NCBI GenBank assembly: GCA_936432065.2
Contig: OW386287.2
Location: 89,137,688 to 89,201,687, forward strand
Length of the DNA stretch: 64,000 bases
From: Rutpela maculata
Lineage: Eukaryota; Arthropoda; Insecta; Coleoptera; Cerambycidae
Direction of reading: 5' to 3'
The notes under the pieces are model-generated. The model ran no database searches and was not told the origin of the DNA. It was given only the letters and a program-made list of their open reading frames with translations. Below, piece by piece: positions 10,408 through 22,700 of this stretch (position 1 is the stretch's first letter; the number at the start of each line of letters is the position of its first letter). A program made the position numbers and the translations under genes.

Positions 10408-11120
10408 TCGAGGACGGGGAATACGATGGTGACAATATTTTCCTACTCACCGTCCAACCATTATCCCTAAATCGAAAAAACCGATTTTTCGATTTTTCCG
10501 ATTTTTCGACGCTAGGCTTGCGAGGGCTTGTCGGATCGGGTTTTTCCTAGTCAATTTGAATAAAATAAGTAAATATTAACCACAGGTGACCTAACTCACC
10601 CCCAGGGGTTGAAAATACAATACCAAAATGCCACGAAAATAACGAAAATCAGCTGAAGACCGGTATACCCCCGTTTTTAAGGTCGAGGAATACGATGGTG
10701 ATAATATTTCCCGACCTACTCTTCACCCTGAACCTGACCCTCTTCCGATTGTCCGGTGCTAGGCTTGCGAAGGCTTGTTGTATCGGATTTTTTTTTTGTC
10801 AATTCGAATAAAATAGGTAAATATTGACCACAGGTGACCTAACCCACCCCAGGGTGGTGAAATTACCTCCACCCCCAATAACGAAGTGCCACGGAAACAA
10901 CGAATATCAGCTGAAAAGCGGTGTACCCCCGTTTTCGAGGGTGATATTTCCCGACCCACTACCCCTAAACCTGTGAACCAACCCCTTTTCCGATTTCGCG
11001 GTGCTAGGCTTGCGAGACCTTGTCGGGTCGGTATTTTTTTGGTCAATTTTGCTCGCATTTTCGAGGGCGAAGAACACTATGGTGACAATATTTCCCGGCA
11101 TATCTTTCACCCCCATTTTT
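10408..11120. repeat. Tandem array of ~250-bp GC-richer units
   Basis: Landmarks recur at regular spacing. The block GCTAGGCTTGCGAG is near 10511, 10752 and 11003. The block TTTTCGAGG with GATGGTGACAATATTTCC is near 10411, 10683 and 11055. CCACAGGTGACCTAAC recurs at 10581 and 10831. The period is about 240-265 bp, with two to three units and a partial last unit. The overlapping ORFs in several frames are by-products of the higher GC content. Confidence 0.75.
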
Positions 11121-11265
11121 TTTTGTGCGTGGTCCTTTTTTCTGCTGTATAGCGTGAAAGTATGCTATAAAATATTTGCTATATAACATTTTTCAGTACA
11201 GTTCCGTAACATGTTGTATAACTTCTGCAATGTAGCACTATTTGTTACTAATATAAACGCGCCTT

Positions 11266-11925
11266 AAAAACCGCTGCCCAAGGATTCACTACTTCCACAT
11301 CCAGATTTTCTATCCAAGTCTCTCACAACGAAAACAATTTGTATGTGGAAATAATTGTTTATGGGACTTTAATAAATATAATATTTGAAATCGTCTACCC
11401 CAAAAACCCATAAAACGATATGCCACATCGGTAATGGGATGGGGGTAGTGGAAGGGGGTGGTAGTGGGGGTGGATAAAAAATTGAGGTCTTTGGTTCTTT
11501 TACACACACTAAATGACAATTTTATTTTTTTTCACCCCCTTTAATAAAGGGATGGGGATAGTTAATGGGGGGTGGCTAATGCCAAAAATTTTTTTGACAC
11601 AGTAGCTTATATACAAAATACCAATTTTATGGACTCTTACTTGCTTGATTTACCTATTTACCCCAATTTACCCCCCAACCCTTCTACGGGATAAGATGAA
11701 AATATAATCTAGTTATAGATTTCGTTTAAATACATACGTGTACCAAATTACAAGTCAATATCTTAAACGGTTCCAGAATATCGTGCGCCCAAAAAAAGTT
11801 GGACAGACCGACACACAGAAGTTTTTTTTGCTCAAACTTAAAATCTCGACGTTTCATGACATTCTAAGCCTATTTGAACAATCAAAATTTTCAAAATTTT
11901 TTTGTCGATACTTGAATGTGGAAGT
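11266..11925 (+). repeat. Interspersed repeat family A, copy 3
   Basis: This copy starts at AAAAACCGCTGCCCAAGG and ends at GAATGTGGAAGTAA. It shares the CTTCCACATCCAGATTTTC start, the GGGGGTGG tract and the CGTTTCATGACATTCTAAGC end block with the other copies. Confidence 0.8.
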
Positions 11926-12308
11926 AAAAAAGAGAGTGACAGAAATTACACAGAATTTAATGTTCTGCAAGATTGCCATTTAACATTTTAATGTACTCAA
12001 CACAGTTTATGATATAATTCGCAAAAACTACATTTTTAAACTTTGACGAACTGTAACTTGTAAACGGTTAGTTCTACTAGTATGAGCCTGTAAAGGAATT
12101 TATAGATAATTTAGTGCTGAATGAAAAAGATTTTTATCGTAACATCAACGGTTTTCGAGATATTTACGTTTGAATTTCTAGCAAAGATTTCTTAACTACA
12201 ATTTTTTTTTTCATTATCAAATAGAAAATAGCAAACAAAAAGAATTATTGTTTTTTAATTTTTTTATATCCATTCATGTTTTTGTTTAGATCGATTAATA
12301 AACTAAAA
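11926..12308. other. No recognisable gene (AT-rich)
   Basis: AT-rich sequence with no ORF of interest and no identified repeat boundary. Confidence 0.4.
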
Positions 12309-14172
12309 GGGCATAGCCGGGTAAGCAATGTAAAGATGCCCCCGCACTGTTTTGGTTGAAAATTTTGTATTGGTTAGAACTCATTAGACTATATAATTTC
12401 CCAAAAGATCAGCCGGAAATAGGGTCTTGTTTAGGGGGTAGATGGGGGCAAAAATATTTCATGAATGTTTTTTTTCTTCAAAACGGCGCTTTCGATTGCC
12501 TTGAAAAAAATATATGTTATGGCTATACTTCAAATCAATTAAACAAAATATAATGGCCCAATTTCAAAACAAAAAAATATATTTAAAAAAATATTTTTCT
12601 CTTTCATTATTTTTTTTTATTGACTTACCCTCATGGGGCGACGATAATTTTTTTTTTATAAAACACCCTTTCTTACTATATAATAACATATTTTTTTCTC
12701 AGTCGCTTCGAAAGATTACGTCATAGATAAAAAAAATATTTTCGGTAAGTGCCCCTTAAAAAATAAACTTTGTCTTGTTCATAAACAGAAGACAGAGTTT
12801 CAATAACTAATACTAATTTCAATTAAGGCAGTAAGATATACAAGATACATTTATCAGAGAATGCTTAATAATCTAAAAGTAAATATACAATTTTATCATA
12901 TAGTAGATTGCAGATTTTTTACTGTGACGTTTTGTGGTCTTACTTAATTATTTTCTTTGAAATAATCCAAGGCTAATATAAGTTATATCATATAACAAGA
13001 TCAGAATCATAACGTTACATAAATACATTACTGTAACAAAAACGATAAAGTATGTGACTCCCTATTGCTAGCCCAGGAACTCTAATCATTTATTAGTGTA
13101 AATATACACATAATTTAACAGAGTTTAAAAACAAGGAACACTTTAACGAATTGGTTTTACATAGTCAAGTATAGGAGGTTTTAAATATTCATGTTCATAC
13201 ATAAAATATAATTTGTTTATCATAACATAACTAGTTAAAGCTGACAAGCTATAATCTAAACATCAAAATATTCATTGACTAGTGCTAATGTGTTTCGAGA
13301 TTATTTGATGCAAGTTAAGGCACTGCAACTGTAATAATAATAAAATAATGATATTGTCAGCCGACATAATTCGTCTATTAGTCCGAAAATCGACCAATTG
13401 AGAGAAGTTTAGCCACCTGCGAACTTTATGCGACTAACCAACAAGCCTATTTCAGTGGAGTTTAAATATTTTGATTATACATGCAGGCAAAAACAATATC
13501 CGGGGGCGCAGCCAGGGGGGGAGCCATGCCCCCCCAAGCCGTCCTCCATGAACCAAAAATAAAGACACATAATCTCTATCAGTATCAAGCAGTATTTAAA
13601 CTATCCCTTGAAATAAATATTTTGTAATTAATGCCAATATTATCTAGTAGAGGAATCTATACACATCCGTTTACAACAATTTTCTGAAAAGATTTCCTCA
13701 TCCTTTGGAGAGGCAAGTTAATGTCGGCATCAATGTTGTAAACATTATTTTTTTTAACTATGACGTAATCTTTCGAAGCAACTGAGAAAGAAATATGTTA
13801 TTATATAGTAAGAAAGGGAATTGTATAAAAAAATCATCGTGGCCCCACGAGGGTAAGTCAATAAAAAAAAATAATGGAAGAGAAAAATATTTTTTTAAAT
13901 ATATTTTTTTGTTTTGATATTGGGCCATTATATTTTGTTTAATTGATTTGCAGTATAGCCATAACATATATTTTTTTCAAGGCAATCGAAAGCGTCGTTT
14001 TGAAGAAAAAAAATATTCATGAAATATTTTTGCCCCCATCTACCCCCTAAACAAGACCCTATTTCTGGCTGATCTTTTGGAAAATTATATAGTCTAATGA
14101 GTTCTAACTAATACAAAATTTTCAACCAAAACAGTGCGGGGGCATCTTTACATTGTTTACCCGGCTATGCCC
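12309..14172. mobile_element. 1.86-kb element with ~420-bp terminal inverted repeats
   Basis: 12309-12735 and 13752-14172 are reverse complements over about 420 bp with scattered mismatches. Both start GGGCATAGCCGGGTAA and continue through ATGCCCCCGCACTGTTTTGG. The ~1-kb middle is AT-rich with no ORF and holds a truncated hAT-type MITE. Each arm has a mirror-image 69-70 codon ORF that exists only because the arms match. The long arms and lack of a gene suggest a fold-back or Mutator-like non-autonomous element. A clear target duplication was not seen (flanks AACTAAAA and TTTAAATG). Confidence 0.8.
13502..13725 (+). repeat. Truncated copy of the 39301-39561 hAT-type MITE
   Basis: GGCGCAGCCAGGGGGGGAGC followed by the CCCCCCAAGCCGTC block and ATAAATATTTTGTAATTAAT match the MITE at 39301-39561 in order. 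The right terminus, including CTGGCTGCGCC, is missing, so it is broken at the 3' side near GGAGAGGCAAG. Confidence 0.75.
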
Positions 14173-14316
14173 TTTAAATGACTTTTTTGAGGAAATAGAG
14201 ATTTTTCTCTGCGGATGTCTTCGGTTATATCCCTTAACCGCTTCTCTGAACGAACAAATGTTTCCACCAATTAAACGCACCATATCTATTTTTTTAACAA
14301 TGCTTAGGTATATTTT

Positions 14317-14500
14317 ATTGATTTTTAACCCCTGATACAAAAAGGAGCCGTTATAAGTTTAACGCTTGTCTTTTTTATGTCTGTCTGTGTGTGTCCGTCT
14401 CTGGCTTCATATCTTCTTTAACGGGTAATCCGATTTTGAATCGGTTTTCTTTATTTGAAAGAGCATTTTGTCAAGAAGCTTTTATCTCGGAAGAATTTCA
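14317..14500 (+). repeat. Interspersed repeat family G, copy 1
   Basis: It begins TTTTAACCCCTGATACAAAA and GAGCCGTTATAAGTTTAACG, followed by a GTCTGTCTGTGTGTGTCC tract, GGCTTCATATCTTCTTTAAC and GGGTAATCCGATTTTGA. The same order occurs at about 29968, 30537 and 30893. Confidence 0.65.
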
Positions 14501-15008
14501 GGGAACTGCACATCATCAATAAAGAATTAATTATTATATTGCCGCTATATTCACACGTTTGGCGAAGGCACCAGTGATTTTAATTAAATATGTGGGGGCT
14601 ACTGTGGAATCTCAAGAAACAAAAATCAAGTAGACACGTAATGAGTGTAGTATTAAATGGCCTAGGGTTTCAAATCCCGAAATCTCGAAACAGAAAGTCC
14701 CGGGATCCCGGCAATATTTACATACCGCAAATCCCGGGATCGTAGTCGATTGGATCCCGAGATTTTCGGGATTGTAAAACAAGATGGAACAGTCTTTTAA
14801 TGCTACAACATTTTAGTTTCCTCCGGAATTGCGTTCAAAAGGCAATGATCGGCTTAAAATGCCACTTTGATACTGGATTCGGAACATAAACTTTGGGGAT
14901 TTGTTTAAACTATTGAAACCACTTAGTTACAGTGGAGGCACTCTGCTGATGTGATGCGAATTTATTTATCAGATATTTCTTTAAATTTCATGTTAAAGCA
15001 AATTATAC

Positions 15009-15691
15009 TTGCACAATTTCAATGAGCAAGAAGTAGACGCACTATTCCAGGTTCCTAAAAGGGAAATATTAGAGAATCTTATAAAACGTTTCCAAAAAAT
15101 TCCAGAGGTAATTGATGAAGAAGTCTACGAAGAAGGTAAGATTCTCCTCACAGTACAGAAAAATCATTGGAAAACATTTTTAACAAGATGTTATAAAACG
15201 CAATGCACGCAATTCGAATACGCCCTGAAACCGATTTGATATCATCAACACGGATATGTACCTTCAGCTGGCATATATGATCATCTAATAACGATACCGC
15301 CAACTAATGTAGAATCTGAAAAAAGTTATATGTAAAAACTTTTTAAAAACAAACTTTTATTATTATTTAGATGTACTAACGAAAAAAATTAAATTAATCG
15401 TCTTAAAAGCTTGTCGCGCGAGAAGTTCATACAGGCATTAATTTTGTTTGACAGATATTGTAAGTACCAAGTAAGTTTTTTTTTTCAATTCACGCGACCA
15501 GTTTTTAAGACAACTGATTTTTTTTTTTCGTTTTAGTTACCTAAATAATAATAAGAGCTTGTTTTTAAAAAGTTTTTTTATATATAATTTTATTTTTTAA
15601 TTTTTATTTACGTTTTAATTATTATTTTTATATTCATTACATCGCGTCGTCCTTACTAATGCTCCGACATTTCTTTGTATACAACGTCTGA
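15009..15691 (+). pseudogene. hAT transposase C-terminal remnant, split by a MITE
   Basis: An ORF at 15009-15239 (76 residues, no catalytic motif seen) is followed in another frame by TIPPTNVESEK at 15291-15323. This matches the start of the hATC dimerisation domain, where family members read PPT-x-x-x-ER-x-FS. Coding stops at a palindromic insertion of about 260 bp. On its far side, 15645-15691 reads SSLLMLRHFFVYNV and then a stop, which fits the last helix of hATC (LLFLR-x-F-F). The N-terminal BED finger and catalytic domain are missing. It is not functional, but its position inside hAT-type ends makes the assignment consistent. Confidence 0.7.
15329..15592. mobile_element. ~260-bp palindromic MITE nested in the hAT element
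   Basis: TATATGTAAAAACTTTTTAA at the left is the imperfect complement of the right end (TTAAAAAGTTTTTTTATATA-like). The arms continue through AACAAACTTTTATTATTATT and its complement. The inner part carries CTTAAAAGCTTGTCGCG, a motif also present at the centre of the palindrome at 25966-26255, so the two may be related. The insertion interrupts the hATC coding remnant. Confidence 0.7.
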
Positions 15692-16134
15692 GTATATACA
15701 CTATCCAATCAAATTATAGTTTAAAAAACTAAAAAAAACACACTTTTTGATACCATATTATTGTATTATCACCTATACGTGTATGCAAAATTTCAGCTCA
15801 ATTGACTTGCAAGATTTGACCAAATAGGTCAAGTAGGACTAGGACAATAGGACAAGTTTTCCACAACTGATACCATTTGTATGAAAATCAGATCCCAATT
15901 TGGAGTTAACACCCTTAACGAATTGATTTTTCCACGCTACGGGTTTAGTCAACACTCTCAGTAATAAACATTCTGTCAATTTTTGTGCTTATATTCATGT
16001 ATTCATTATGTATTTACTACTAACGCTACTACTTTTTCAATCCCGAAATCCCAGAATTCCTGGGATCGTGTAAATTTGATCCCGAAATCCTGGGATTGTA
16101 TTATGTCTCCGGGATTTCAAACCCTAAAATGGCC

Positions 16135-16330
16135 TAGTAATATTGAAAACAGCGGCCCCCGACATCTTCACGCGTATAGGAAGGCAAATCTCGAGAACAA
16201 AAAAATGTAAACTGGGTTTAAACCGTAAAAGTTCGTATAAGAAATCAGAACTCATTATATTCAACTGACTAAATGAAATCCAATTCGCTCGCAAATTCGT
16301 ATTCAAATTACTTTTTCATGCTTTTTAAAG
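16135..16330. repeat. Degenerate arm related to the 31185-31642 palindrome
   Basis: CAGCGGCCCCCGACATCTTC, GCGTATAGGAAGGCAAATCT and CGAGAACAAAAAAATGTAAA correspond to the right arm of the palindrome at 31185-31642. The sequence GTGGGGGCTACTGTGGAATC at about 14591, left of the hAT insertion, resembles the other arm. The hAT element therefore seems to have landed in an older fold-back. Confidence 0.5.
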
Positions 16331-17640
16331 TTTGTTTGTTTATTATTTTGCTATTTAGTCAATGTATAATTTAATTTTATGATTCAGTTATAATGATATG
16401 AATTATTTTGATTATTTTTGTGATTTTTAGCAGCTTTTTTTAATAACTCTTTTCGATAAAACTGACCTATGATATTTCTCATATATTCTTGATTATGGTA
16501 ATAAAATTATTTAAACATTGCCAAAATAACCCTTTCAGGGAATAGTAAAATAGACCAAAATTTGAAATCAATCAGAAAATAAATAAAAAAGTACAAGGGT
16601 GTGAAACGAAATAAACATTATGCATTTTATTGCCAAATTTATGCATTTTAACAAAAGCTAAATATTTTCCGTCTGCTAAAATTAATATATGATAACTGTA
16701 AAAACAAATGAAGAGCATATTCCAGACGCTCATGTTTCTTCCATAGTTATGTTTTACTCACATTTTTCATACGCAGACTCTCACATGATTTACAACACAA
16801 AAGGAAGTGTTACATTGGGTTCGGCTATTTATCTTACTGTTTTAAAACTCTTTCTTAATCGTAGGCGTGTGTTTTTCTAAAAAATTAATATAACTCATGC
16901 ATGTTGATGGTGACACATGTGCAAGGTTCGGAAATGTCGTTTTATTAGAAACTTATACCATAAATGTCTTGTAAACAAAATGTGTCCCACATGTTTACAT
17001 AATACTTATTAACAATGTACGTCTTTGATTTACGTTTATTGATGATTGCCAGTGGGAGAATCCCTTGGATCATTCATTGCATTATGATTTTCATGAATGG
17101 CGTAATGACATGACATCTAACATAACACTTGTTAACATTTAACAAAGGGTTTGATGAATAAATAGAAGAATTCACTGTTACTTGCAGTGAATCAAATACT
17201 TATGCATTTATTATGTTTTATTTTAAAAATCTCAAGAAAATATTGACTGCAAGTAAAGGTAACTATTTCTTTTAATTCAGCATACCCAGTAGATCATCAA
17301 GCAACTTAACTCTTGATCTATGTGATTATTTTAGGTCTTATAAACAAAACAAATGTAAACTAATAGAAACAGTATTTTTTATTCGGGATTGTTTTTAATG
17401 TAAGTAAAACTTAATGTGCTTCCTTATCAGACAGAAAAATAATAAGTCTATATCTTTAAGTATCAAAAAATCTATAATAAATAGCTACCAGAGTTATTTA
17501 AGCACTGTACTTAATGCTGGTCTAAGTACTCTAAGCATTTTTGTACCCAAGAGTACTTTATAAAATCGTTGGTATCGTTCCGCAAAGTGCTCGCGACCAC
17601 TAGAAAAGACTCGCAAGCACTTCTAAAGTGTTTGCTCTCG
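16331..17640. other. No recognisable gene (AT-rich)
   Basis: AT-rich sequence of about 1.3 kb. The longest ORF (63 codons at 16689) shows no family motif. No inverted repeat pair was found. Confidence 0.45.
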
Positions 17641-17644
17641 ATCA

Positions 17645-19361
17645 TTGCAAAAATCTCCCAAGCACTTAATGGCTGACGAGCCGTGCATCATTTTTACATG
17701 CAATTTGTATACTGGCAAGAAGCTGGAGGAAGAAGAGAAGGCAACTAAAGAACGAACAAAACTAATAAAAGAAACGGACCACTGGCCCTTGGACAAGCCG
17801 CCATCAAAAGACCAACTGCTAGAAATAATAGTCAGAGCTAGAAGAAATACCACACCTGGAGTAGACAAAATAAACAACGAGCTAATACACTACGGTACGG
17901 AAAGGCCAAAGGAGCAAACCCTAGAAATCATCACCGGAGGATGGACAGAAACCACACCTCTGCCTACGGAATTGACCACTAACCACTATTATACAAATAC
18001 CCCTCCCAAAAACCAACTCGCCACAGAATATAGATGACTACAGAAGAATAACACTCTGTAGTATATGGTACCAATACTATGCACAATTCCTGCTTGAGCA
18101 ACTAAAGAAGTACATTGGAAGACCGCCAGACTACCAGACAGCATTCATCAAAGACAGATCAACGGACGACCACATGTACATTATCAGAAGAATACTGGAA
18201 AGAAAAATGGAGAGAAGGGACAGAACTGCACATAGTCGCTATAGATCTCCAAAAGGTATTCGATACCATCAGTCACGAGGCCATAGTCAACACCCTATAT
18301 AACAAAGGAGTACCACACTGTCTAATAAAGGCTTGCCTTCATGAAACGACTGCAATACAATGGTTCGGACAAATGACGGAAACCAGACAAAAGAACAGAT
18401 GAGTCAAACAAGGATACCCTCTATCCCCCCGACTATTCACCACGGTCCTAGACCAAGTAATAAAAAACACAATAAGGGAAGCACCAAATTTCAGCGAAGA
18501 TACGGAAACACTGAGAACCCCAATCGTACTAGCATACGCCGATGACCTAATCGTCGCAACAAATTCTCAACTTCCTAGAAACCATGAAACCGGGGGGGGG
18601 GGGGGGGCAAAATTGACCTGGGCCTGGGGGCAATTTATATCTAAAATCGGCACTGCATCCAAATACTCAGAAAAACAACAGGACAAAAACAGCGACATAA
18701 AACATCAACACTACTAGAAGGGAACACAATCACAAAAAGGATAGAAATGTACGCAATGAAGTACTGGGGACACGTCCAAAGAAGGGAATCAACACATCTA
18801 CTGAAGAAAGCACTAACACTGAACAGCAGCAAACTAAAAATAGGGAGACCATGTTACACGTGGAAAACAACAATCGAGAGGATCATGAACAAACTGGGAA
18901 AGGGCCCAACATACTGGGAAGGAACATCGAGGGGAAAAATGAATTCCACAAAGAAATTGGAGCGATATTTATACTCTACCAGAATCAGAAACGGAGGAAT
19001 CAGAAGGCCCAGAAGAAGAAGAAGATTTATAGAAGAAGAAGTACAAAAATAGAAGCACAAACAGCAGCGACACAACGCGGCAACATATATCACAAGAAGA
19101 CTCAGAAGAGGCAGAAGTCCAGAACCAAAAATACAAAAAGGGGGGCTTAAACGCTCCCTCACGACACAATGCGGTAACGCATCTCACAAATACCTACATC
19201 TCCCATCCCACATTCCTTTACCATGCGCCATGAGGGTCTCGCCGCTGGCAACAAGCATGACCCTAGTCCAACCCAGCGTGGACGTAGCAGGCCCAGCTCT
19301 ATAATTCTTGAGAGTAGCAGAAATGCCTACCGCACGCTGGTAAATCAATCAATCAAATTAA
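17645..19361 (+). pseudogene. Decayed RTE-like non-LTR retrotransposon, 3' part
   Basis: The reading frame is broken into pieces. 17645-18037 contains RRNTTPGVDKINNELIHYG, the start of a reverse transcriptase domain. 18115-18402 contains IDLQKVFDTISHEAI, with the first catalytic Asp. After the stop at 18400 the frame continues with KQGYPLSPRLFTTVLDQVI, and AYADDLIV at about 18531-18554 is the catalytic box. A 16-base G run (18592-18607) and unrelated sequence follow. 18747-19052 then contains YWGHVQRRESTHLLKKAL and GRPCYTWKTTIERI, a pattern found after the RT in RTE-type elements. The 3' end is an AATC-repeat tail (about 19345-19361). Several frameshifts make it inactive. Confidence 0.75.
18592..18607 (+). 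repeat. 16-base G homopolymer
   Basis: An uninterrupted run of 16 G interrupts the RT coding remnant, followed by CAAAATTGACCTGGGCCTGG. It may be a real low-complexity insertion or an assembly gap artefact. Confidence 0.8.
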
Positions 19362-19731
19362 ACCCAAATATTTAACGATGATTCCTCGTTCCTCGGAAAC
19401 GGTTGAGATTATTAAATTCATTCATACATCATTATATTATTATATTACATTAGAAGCACAAGCATACCCAGTTTCACGTAAATATGATCTTTATAATATC
19501 TTTCCGGGAAAGGAGGATAGTAATCAATTTACCTGATCAGTGCGTGCAAAGATTCTATTGGCGTTTAAATTTGGAGGGAGTGTAATTCAAAATAATTTTT
19601 ACAAAGGGTTATCAAATCATCATTGTCGTGCTTTCTCAGCTAAGGTATAGTCAGAAATAGCAAAATATTTTGTCTAAAAAATAAATAATTTCTCTTTAGG
19701 CGTATAACTCACATGATGCCCTCTACCTCAG
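19362..19731. other. No recognisable gene (AT-rich)
   Basis: AT-rich spacer between the RTE-like remnant and the truncated hAT end. No ORF or element end was identified. Confidence 0.4.
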
Positions 19732-19798
19732 GGCCGGATTATCCATAAAGCTAACTAGACTATATAGCCTTGGGGCGCCAAGCCGTGAAGGGGCGCCG
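19732..19798 (+). mobile_element. Truncated left end of a hAT-type element
   Basis: CAGGGCCGGATTATCCATAA is a classic hAT-like terminus. It is followed by GGGGCGCCAAGCCGTGAAGG and then stops abruptly where the fold-back arm begins. No matching right end was found nearby, so this is a fragment. Confidence 0.5.
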
Positions 19799-22700
19799 CG
19801 AGTGCTTCAAATCTTTCAAGTGCGATATGGATAATCCACTCGAGTTGTACAGTATACTTTTTCTACGACCAGCTTAAAAAAACTACAAAATTTATTAAAC
19901 ATTAATATATTACACAAATACACACTGACAGTACACACTGACAGTTACTTTGACAGCTTACGCACTAATTTGAATAGTTGTCTATGTACTTAATACACGA
20001 ACTGTAATTGGTCGGTTTCATTTCATATCCATCCTAGAACTGATATAGTAGAGGTTCAGAATTCGAAAAAGTCGTTTAGAAACGTGTCCCGTAGAACATT
20101 GAAAGGTAAAAAATGTACTGATTGCGCTATTATATAGTACTTGATATGTATATACACCCCCTAAATTCGTCTGGCGATATCGGTGTCCAAACAACCCCCA
20201 GGGGTGAAACACCGAAAAAAACGGAAAATTAGATATTTGCTTCATCTTTCTAGCAGTTTTTTAATTTTTGATGAATTATCCATAATAACAAAGTTATGGC
20301 TATTTATATGCAAAGGTACTGTATTGTTTAAAGCGTAAAATATTTCCTAAAACCTTGCGTGGCTCTCTTATTATGCGAATATTTATTTTGTTACTTTGGC
20401 AAATTCGTTCCACTCGTGATTGTGGACAGACCAACTAAAATTTTAAAAATTTAATAAGAATAGAAATTGTAGCGTATACTATCAAGATTCGATTACTTTT
20501 TTCAGTTTTGAATTTCGATCATAAATAAGCGAGTTATGAATTAAATAGTTAGTTGTCACAACCCAGTCGCATCTATCTCTACTTCAACCGTTTCCCGTCG
20601 CATTCTAAGATACCTGCCCGCCCGTCACACGGCCCGCGGAGCTCTATATTCTCACGTGTTTTTTTGATTAAGTACTCTTATATATTTATACAATTATTGT
20701 AAAATATGGAGTCTTCATTTATCAATAGGGATTAAACGACAAATGTTTGTATATCAAATTGTATAATTTAATAATTTGTAACTAAACTGGTAAATTATGT
20801 GAAAGTACTACTGACTAAAACTGTTTAAAAATAACAATTTTAGTAAACAATGAGGGGTGTAACATTATTATGGATATTAAAAACTCAAAGTGCATAAAAC
20901 CTTTTACTCTATTTTCACAAGCAAAAAAATATTTATCTTTTAAATAATGGGAAGGTGCTCTGCAAAGCGACGCGACGTTGCAGCAATCAGAAACAGTGGA
21001 AAAAATTAAGGAATTGTTGTAAAGCAGATAATACTGCCGTAAATCGATACAACTAAATTTTTTTAAATAAATATCATTTCAGGATGCGCAATAGGGTAGT
21101 TCAAATTTATACCAGAGAAAAAATAGATTCGATTTTTTCTGTCTTACCGCCAGATATATTCGAAAATTAACCGTTCCTCTTCAAATTTAACCCCCATAAG
21201 ACTCTTTTAAGTCCACAAATAGAGTATCGCGAATTCCTTGGTTGACTGGTGGAGTAGCTATGTTAAACTCCGCCAGGACTTATATAAATAAAATTATTAT
21301 TATTATTTTTGACGTACACTATACACTAAGTTTTAATGTTTATGATTTGTTCAAACAATAATAATTTATTTAACAATTTTATTTTGCTATAAATTTAATG
21401 TATATCAAAATATAATTGTTTAAACAATTTCAGATGCTTAAAAATGTTAAGAAAAACTCAAACACTAATTAATAATATAATATAATAGGTTGTACAAAAA
21501 AATCACAAATAAACAAAAATTAAAATTAAAAGTACGCGATACTATGTGTTTGCCCTTACGGTCATTTCTAAAACTCTATAAAAGGATCTTATGGAGGTTC
21601 ATTCTTGGAAATAAAATAGATGATCTCGCAGGCACGTGTTCAGCCGATTTTGCTCTAATTTCTTTCTTTTCACTACAAATTTGAATTGTCCGCACTTTAT
21701 TGCACATCCTGATATCAAATATTAGAGAAAATTCACTAATCTTTGCTGAAATGACATTTATTTAAAAAATATACTTCAATTACGGTATTCTTGTCTGGTT
21801 TACAATAATTTCGTAATTTATTCCCGCTGGTTTTGATTTCAGTCTCTCTAATATAATATAATAATATCCACTTTCCTATTATTTCAAAGAGAAATATTTT
21901 TTTGCTTGTGACAGTTTTATGCCACATTACCTTTGAGTTTTCAATGGCAAATATTTTGCACAGTCCACATTGTTTACTAAAATTATTATTTTTAAATAGT
22001 TTTATTCAGTAGTACTTTCACATAATTTACCAGTTTAGTTACAAATTATTAAATTATACAATTTGATTTACAAACATTTGTCGTTTAATCCGTATTGTTA
22101 GATGAAGACTCCATATTTTACAATAATTGTATAAATATATAAGAGTACTTAATCAAAAAAACACTAAAAAGATGTAATTAACAATTTTCTACATGCCAGC
22201 ACCTATTATTATAAATATGCATTCGCGCGTGAGTATATAGAGCTCCGCGGGCCGCGTGACGGGTGGGCAGGCATCTTAGAATGCGATGGGAAACGGTTGA
22301 AGTAGAGATAGATGCGACTGGGGTTGTGGCAAAATTTTGACAACTAACTATTTAATTCATAACTCGCTTATTTATGATCGAAATTTAAAACTGAAAAAAG
22401 TAATCGAATCTTGATAGTATACGCTACAACTTTTATTCTTATTAAATTTTTAAAATTTTAGTTGGTCTGTCCGCAATTACGAGTGGAACGAATTTGCCAA
22501 AATAACAAAATAAATATTCGCATAATAAGAGAGCCATGCAAGGTTTTAGGAAATATTTTAAACAATACAGTTCTTTTGCATATAAATAGCCATAACTTTG
22601 TTATTATGGATAATTCATCAAAAATTAAAAAACTGCTAGAAAGATGAAGCAAATATCTAATTTTCAGCTTTTTTCGGTTTTTCACCACTGGGGGTTGTTT

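Larger units (their letters stand above)
14663..16126 (+). mobile_element. hAT-family element, internally deleted (1464 bp)
   Basis: The termini are TAGGGTTTCAAATCCCG on the left and its exact complement CGGGATTTCAAACCCTA on the right. AAATGGCC directly flanks both ends (14655-14662 and 16127-16134), a perfect 8-bp target duplication. TAGGG agrees with the YARNG terminal consensus of hAT elements. Subterminal ATCCCGGGATC-type motifs recur on both sides. Inside are remnants of a transposase that end in the hAT dimerisation region. A palindromic MITE has inserted into that coding remnant (about 15329-15592). Confidence 0.9.

Noticed and set aside
10759..11186. Overlapping ORFs on both strands (61-99 codons)
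   Set aside because: They lie in the ~250-bp tandem array and arise from its higher GC content, with no conserved frame between units.
12514..13967. Two similar 69-70 codon ORFs in opposite orientation (12514-12726 and 13758-13967)
   Set aside because: They are mirror images produced by the 420-bp inverted arms; there is no domain, and the composition is low-complexity Phe/Lys/Leu.
18592..18607. 16-base G run as a structured element such as a quadruplex
   Set aside because: A single homopolymer within a dead RT remnant; an assembly or sequencing artefact is at least as likely.
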